Assembly (NCBI GenBank): GCA_958450325.1 | Contig: OY288249.1 | Location: forward strand, 64,916,166 to 64,980,165 | Reading direction: 5' to 3' | Origin: Agrostemma githago | Taxonomy: Eukaryota > Streptophyta > Magnoliopsida > Caryophyllales > Caryophyllaceae | DNA: 64,000 nucleotides | In this document: piece after piece, positions 60,866 through 64,000 of the stretch | Position numbering within the stretch: position 1 is the stretch's first letter | How the letters are laid out: the number at the start of each line of letters is the position of its first letter | The notes under the pieces: model-generated | Told to the model about the DNA's origin: nothing | What the model saw: only the letters and a program-made list of their open reading frames with translations | The model's database searches: none | Translations under genes and position numbers: made by a program

Positions 60866-61918
60866 TTTGTCGCCGTACGCTGAGCATTGTCATTGTCGGT
60901 AATTCTAGGCACAGTTATCACTTCAGCACCGTTTTGAAACGAGCGCGGATAAGAAATATTGGACCAAACTTGCCTACCCAACGACCCTCCGAGCATTTCA
61001 GCGTCAAGCCTTTTCGCGAGTTTGGCGTCGTCCCAATGCTTAATTAAGGGGAGCTCGTGGGGGCACGGTTCACCACGAAAATCAAACCTGGTATACGCAG
61101 AAAAAAAATGTAGATATTAAAAGGAGGACAAAAAAAAGGAAGGTCTGTGAAGGCGGAAAGTACGTACACCAAACGAAAGGTATGAGAAACAAACCTGTGA
61201 AGGTATGTAATCATCAAAAACGGAATACAACCTCCAATAAACTTCAGATCACCCCTTGACTGGACCCCGACCTGAACGATACCATTCAGAACGTACTTAC
61301 ACCAATCGTACTTGTTGATTCGTCAACTTTATCTGCGGCCTTCACAAGCTTCAAGTCAACTCCGTTGTTGGACGTTGGGCATAGGAAAGACGACATCGCA
61401 AATAGGACGAACATCTTGCAAAACAGATCACTGACTAGTTTGTCCGCCATCATGTCCTTCACAAGGCCTCCCAACTTCACTTGATTAGAGGTACTTTTTA
61501 CGTGATATCGGTTCCTCCAGAAATCCTTCAACGCTTTTATTTCGTCACAATAGGAGTCTTTGTGTCGACCTGTAGGAACCACATTTACCTCGTACGGGCC
61601 ACGCGGTAATAGAAAACAGTCGTGAACATCGTGTTTGGTGACACTGAACTCTTTGAACTGTGATGCCCTAAAAACGTGGGATCCATCATTAAAGGCTCCA
61701 ATAAAGGCTGAAACGTATGAAATCGGGTACCTGCAGAGTTTAAAATCCAACAACCCGCCAAAACCAATTCTATGAACCGCCTGTTTCTGTCTCTCATTAA
61801 GACTCGATACCAGCTTCGCAAGCCTACGCCCCCTACACTTCACAGGAATGTTACCAACTTCTTCATCCTCTTCTTCGTCGACCCCCACAACCTCGACAAT
61901 TTCATTTCCTGATGCCAT

Positions 61919-62964
61919 ATAAGCTATGAAAAAACATGCATACAAATTGATAAGCATGGTGAGGAAGTTGATAAAACCCGAAAACAGTAAACATAAAAAA
62001 ATACAGAAATTACCCTGTAAAACCCTAATTTCGTAAACCCAGGAAATCGATAAGCTAATTTCGTAAACCCTAATTTTCGCAATTAAACCCTAATTTCCAT
62101 AATTTCGCAACAATTATACCCAAATTGTGAACAATTAAACCTAATTTCGTAAACCCTAATTTCGTATACCCAGAAAAACTCAGAAAACAGACCCAAAAAT
62201 ATCATGACTTAGACCCAAAAAGATTAATTAGCAAAAATCATGACTCAACGCAAAAACCCCCAAATTGTGAACACTAAAACACTAATTTCGCAATTAAACT
62301 CACAATTAAACACTAATTTTGCTAACTAAACTCGCAACAATTAAACCCTAATTTGCCTAATTTTGCAACAATTATACCCAAATTGTGAACAATTAAACCC
62401 TAATTTCGCAATTAAACTCCAAATTAAAAAATTTGCTTAGAGAAAGAACAGACCTTGAGCCAACAAGGTCTAAAATTTGGTGAGGAAGTTGATAAAACTC
62501 GCACTAAGTTTACTAACTAAAAAATTAAATAAACCACGAAATTCGTCAAATTAAAAAACAAATCCCAAGATTATACAACAAAACTTTGATTAGAGAAAGA
62601 ACAAACCTTTACCTGCGAAAAGAGGACAAATTGATCGAGAACAAGGTACTTGAGCCAACAAACAGTGAGCGAGAACCAACAATTAAAACGAGCGGATGAA
62701 TATTGCTGATCGAGAACAAGGTACTTGAGCAAACAAACAAATTGATCGAGAACTTTGAAGGATGAATATTGATGATGGAGTAATGGAGTGGGAAGTGAGC
62801 GGGAATTTGCTGATGGAGTAGTGGAGTGGGAAGTGAGCGGGAATTTGGTGATGGAGTAATGGAGTATGGTTTAATTGTGTTGGGAAAGGAAGTGAGGTAA
62901 TGAAGATGGGAATATTGAGGGGAAGAAAACGAGGTATAACGTTTATTTTTATTTTTTCAAATTA
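61919..62964 (-). other. Upstream region of the ULP1-like gene to the right TIR
   Basis: Non-coding. From 62010 to 62430 there are many copies of AAACCCTAATTTCG and ATTAAACCCTAATTT. From 62630 to 62880 there are direct repeats of ATTGATCGAGAACAAGG and GGAGTGGGAAGTGAGCGGGA. Promoter elements are not clear. Confidence 0.6.
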
Positions 62965-63058
62965 AATCTTACTTAGATCTCAGCCCTCCATCTTGAATTC
63001 ATCCAATGGCTTATAATAAGCCTTATGGACTTATAAGAGGAGAAGGGACTTATATGAT

Positions 63059-63062
<4 letters not shown>
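62965..63062 (-). repeat. Right TIR of the MULE
   Basis: Ends ATCCCC at 63062 and merges with (CT)n. Inverted match to 51960-52053. Confidence 0.82.
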
Positions 63063-63127
<65 letters not shown>

Positions 63128-63150
63128 CTCTCTCGCTCTCTTATATATAT
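63063..63150. repeat. Compound microsatellite (CT)n-(TA)n at the right MULE end
   Basis: About 38 CT units with two CG interruptions near the outer side, then TTATATATAT. Mirror image of 51881-51959. Confidence 0.95.
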
Positions 63151-64000
63151 TAGGCTTTTTTCGAGCGAGGAAAATATCATAAATAATAATCTAGATAATC
63201 TTTTAATTATTATAATATGTATTTAATTTATCATATTAATGAGATGTTTTACCATTCTTAGTTAAAAACCTTTATAGTTCATTTTTTTAAAAACATCATC
63301 GTAAAATAAATTATAAAAATAAAATAATTATATTCGTGGTAAAAAATGCTTTCATTAGAGTATAAATTTCATATTATTTGTTTCACATTATGTAATGAAT
63401 TTATTACATATAACAGTTTTAAAATTATCCCACATCGACAAATTATAATATGATGATGAAATTCTATATTATAAATAAAGAGTAATAATTCGTTTTTCGA
63501 TATCTACCAAAAATCTTTTGAATCTCAAAAAGAGTTCCTAAGACTATAAACCTTAAATAATTATCATATATCGAAAAATTATGATGAGGTGGTGAAATTT
63601 TTTATTATAAAGAAGAGTGAAATTCTATATTATAATCGAAAGTAAGAACGTACTTTTTTTAGTTTTAAAAAGAGTTTTTAAGACTATAATCTTAAGTAAA
63701 TTGTCTCACATCAAAAAATTATGATGAGGTGATGGAAGATTATAAACTTAAATAAATTATCCCACATCGAAAAATTATGATAAGTTGATGTTATATTATT
63801 AATAAGACTAACTAATCATTCATTCTTAAATATCAATCAAAAAAAACTTTTAAGTCTTTAAAAGTCTTTTAATAAGACTACAAACTTAAGTAAAAATGAT
63901 GAAAATTTATATTATAAATAAGAGTAATTATGTGCTCTTAGATATTAATCAAAAGTCTTTTGAGTCTTAAAAATATATAAAGACTATAAATTTATAAAAC
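63151..64000. repeat. AT-rich DNA with diverged tandem units
   Basis: The phrase (C)CCACATCGAAAAATTATGAT with nearby AAGACTATAAACTTAA recurs near 63430, 63565, 63705 and 63762, with AGTCTTTT-type phrases around 63850-63960. It looks like an irregular tandem repeat of about 60-140 bp. No gene. Confidence 0.55.

Larger units (their letters stand above)
56480..61918 (-). pseudogene. ULP1/SENP-like cysteine-protease-related gene of the MULE, degraded
   Basis: Proposed exons (minus): 61918-61195, 61087-60761, 60584-60181, 60127-59432, 57227-56954, 56872-56480. The start MASGNEIVEVVGVDEEEDEE leads to a conserved N-terminal domain (LNERQKQAVHRIGFGGLLDF, LPRGPYEVNVVPTGRHKD, KYDWCKYVLNGIVQ, FIGGCIPFLMITYLHRFDFR). 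The peptidase C48-like end has DLIFVPVNLHGYFACICVNL, IDVLDHH and NREESGLFTLMHMLLYHGE. Family members remove SUMO-like proteins. Here Ser (56750-56752) stands where DCG Cys is expected. Apparent frameshifts lie near 61318-61326, in the 17-base G run (60849-60865), near 60525-60545 and near 59690-59700. The junction between the last two exons is unresolved. The family is clear; activity is unlikely. Confidence 0.78.
51960..63062. mobile_element. MULE (Mutator-like) transposon with FAR1-type transposase and ULP1-like gene
   Basis: TIR cores of about 95 bp at 51960-52053 and 62965-63062 (inverted) share TATAAGTCCATAAG, AGCCATTGGATGAATT, AAGATGGAGGGCTG and AAGTAAGATT. Inside, a transposase gene (+) begins 316 bp from the left TIR core and a protease-like gene (-) begins about 1 kb from the right one. 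They converge and stop about 870 bp apart. Arabidopsis Kaonashi-type MULEs also join a transposase to a ULP1-like gene. A clear 9-bp target duplicate was not found because microsatellites flank both ends. Confidence 0.85.

Overview
This is plant nuclear DNA. It holds spliced plant-type genes, LTR retrotransposons with 2-2.6 kb LTRs, Helitrons, Stowaway, Tourist and hAT MITEs, a MULE and long (TA)n tracts. A Caryophyllales/Amaranthaceae-like genome is my guess, from the general look of the repeats and the very frequent octamer ACTCCGTA. That taxonomic guess is inference only. There is no prokaryotic feature, CRISPR array, rRNA or tRNA gene that I could support.

Only two ordinary host genes are seen. 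One is a five-exon GH5 endo-beta-mannanase (17981-23050, +). The other is a two-exon secreted PLAT-domain protein (46290-47333, +). Almost everything else is transposon, much of it nested.

Layout. 1-9888: three-level nest of a copia element (+), entered by a Tat/Ogre-like gypsy element (-), whose gag-protease ORF is in turn cut by a hAT element (-) that carries a long open transposase frame running off the left edge. 10.7-17.1 kb: AT-rich DNA with Helitron ends (three 5' ends followed by three 3' ends), a Tourist element, Stowaway MITEs and an old tandem duplication. 17.9-23.1 kb: mannanase gene. 23.2-23.9 kb: hAT MITE with a perfect 8-bp target duplication. 25.2-33.4 kb: complete, very young, non-autonomous gypsy element (two 1995-bp LTRs, TSD CATTA, no coding capacity) of the same family as the element at the left. 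It splits one unit of an older tandem duplication. 37-43.3 kb: hAT MITE, Stowaway, and a solo LTR (+) inside a solo LTR (-). 43.4-46.1 kb: fold-back elements, one complete small Helitron and a Stowaway. 46.3-47.3 kb: PLAT gene. 47.6-51.0 kb: PIF/Harbinger-like element filled with microsatellites and a LINE-like fragment. 51.9-63.15 kb: an about 11-kb MULE. 63.15-64 kb: AT-rich diverged repeats.

The MULE is the most interesting unit. A FAR1-type transposase gene (+) starts by the left TIR and a ULP1/SENP-like cysteine-protease-related gene (-) starts by the right TIR. The two converge, as mudrA and mudrB do in maize MuDR. Both now carry lesions. The protease-like protein has Ser where the family has its nucleophilic Cys, and its spacers and introns are filled with a TGAAGTT-core repeat. 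The two TIRs are capped by mirror-image microsatellites, (TA)n-(GA)n-Gn on one side and Cn-(CT)n-(TA)n on the other.
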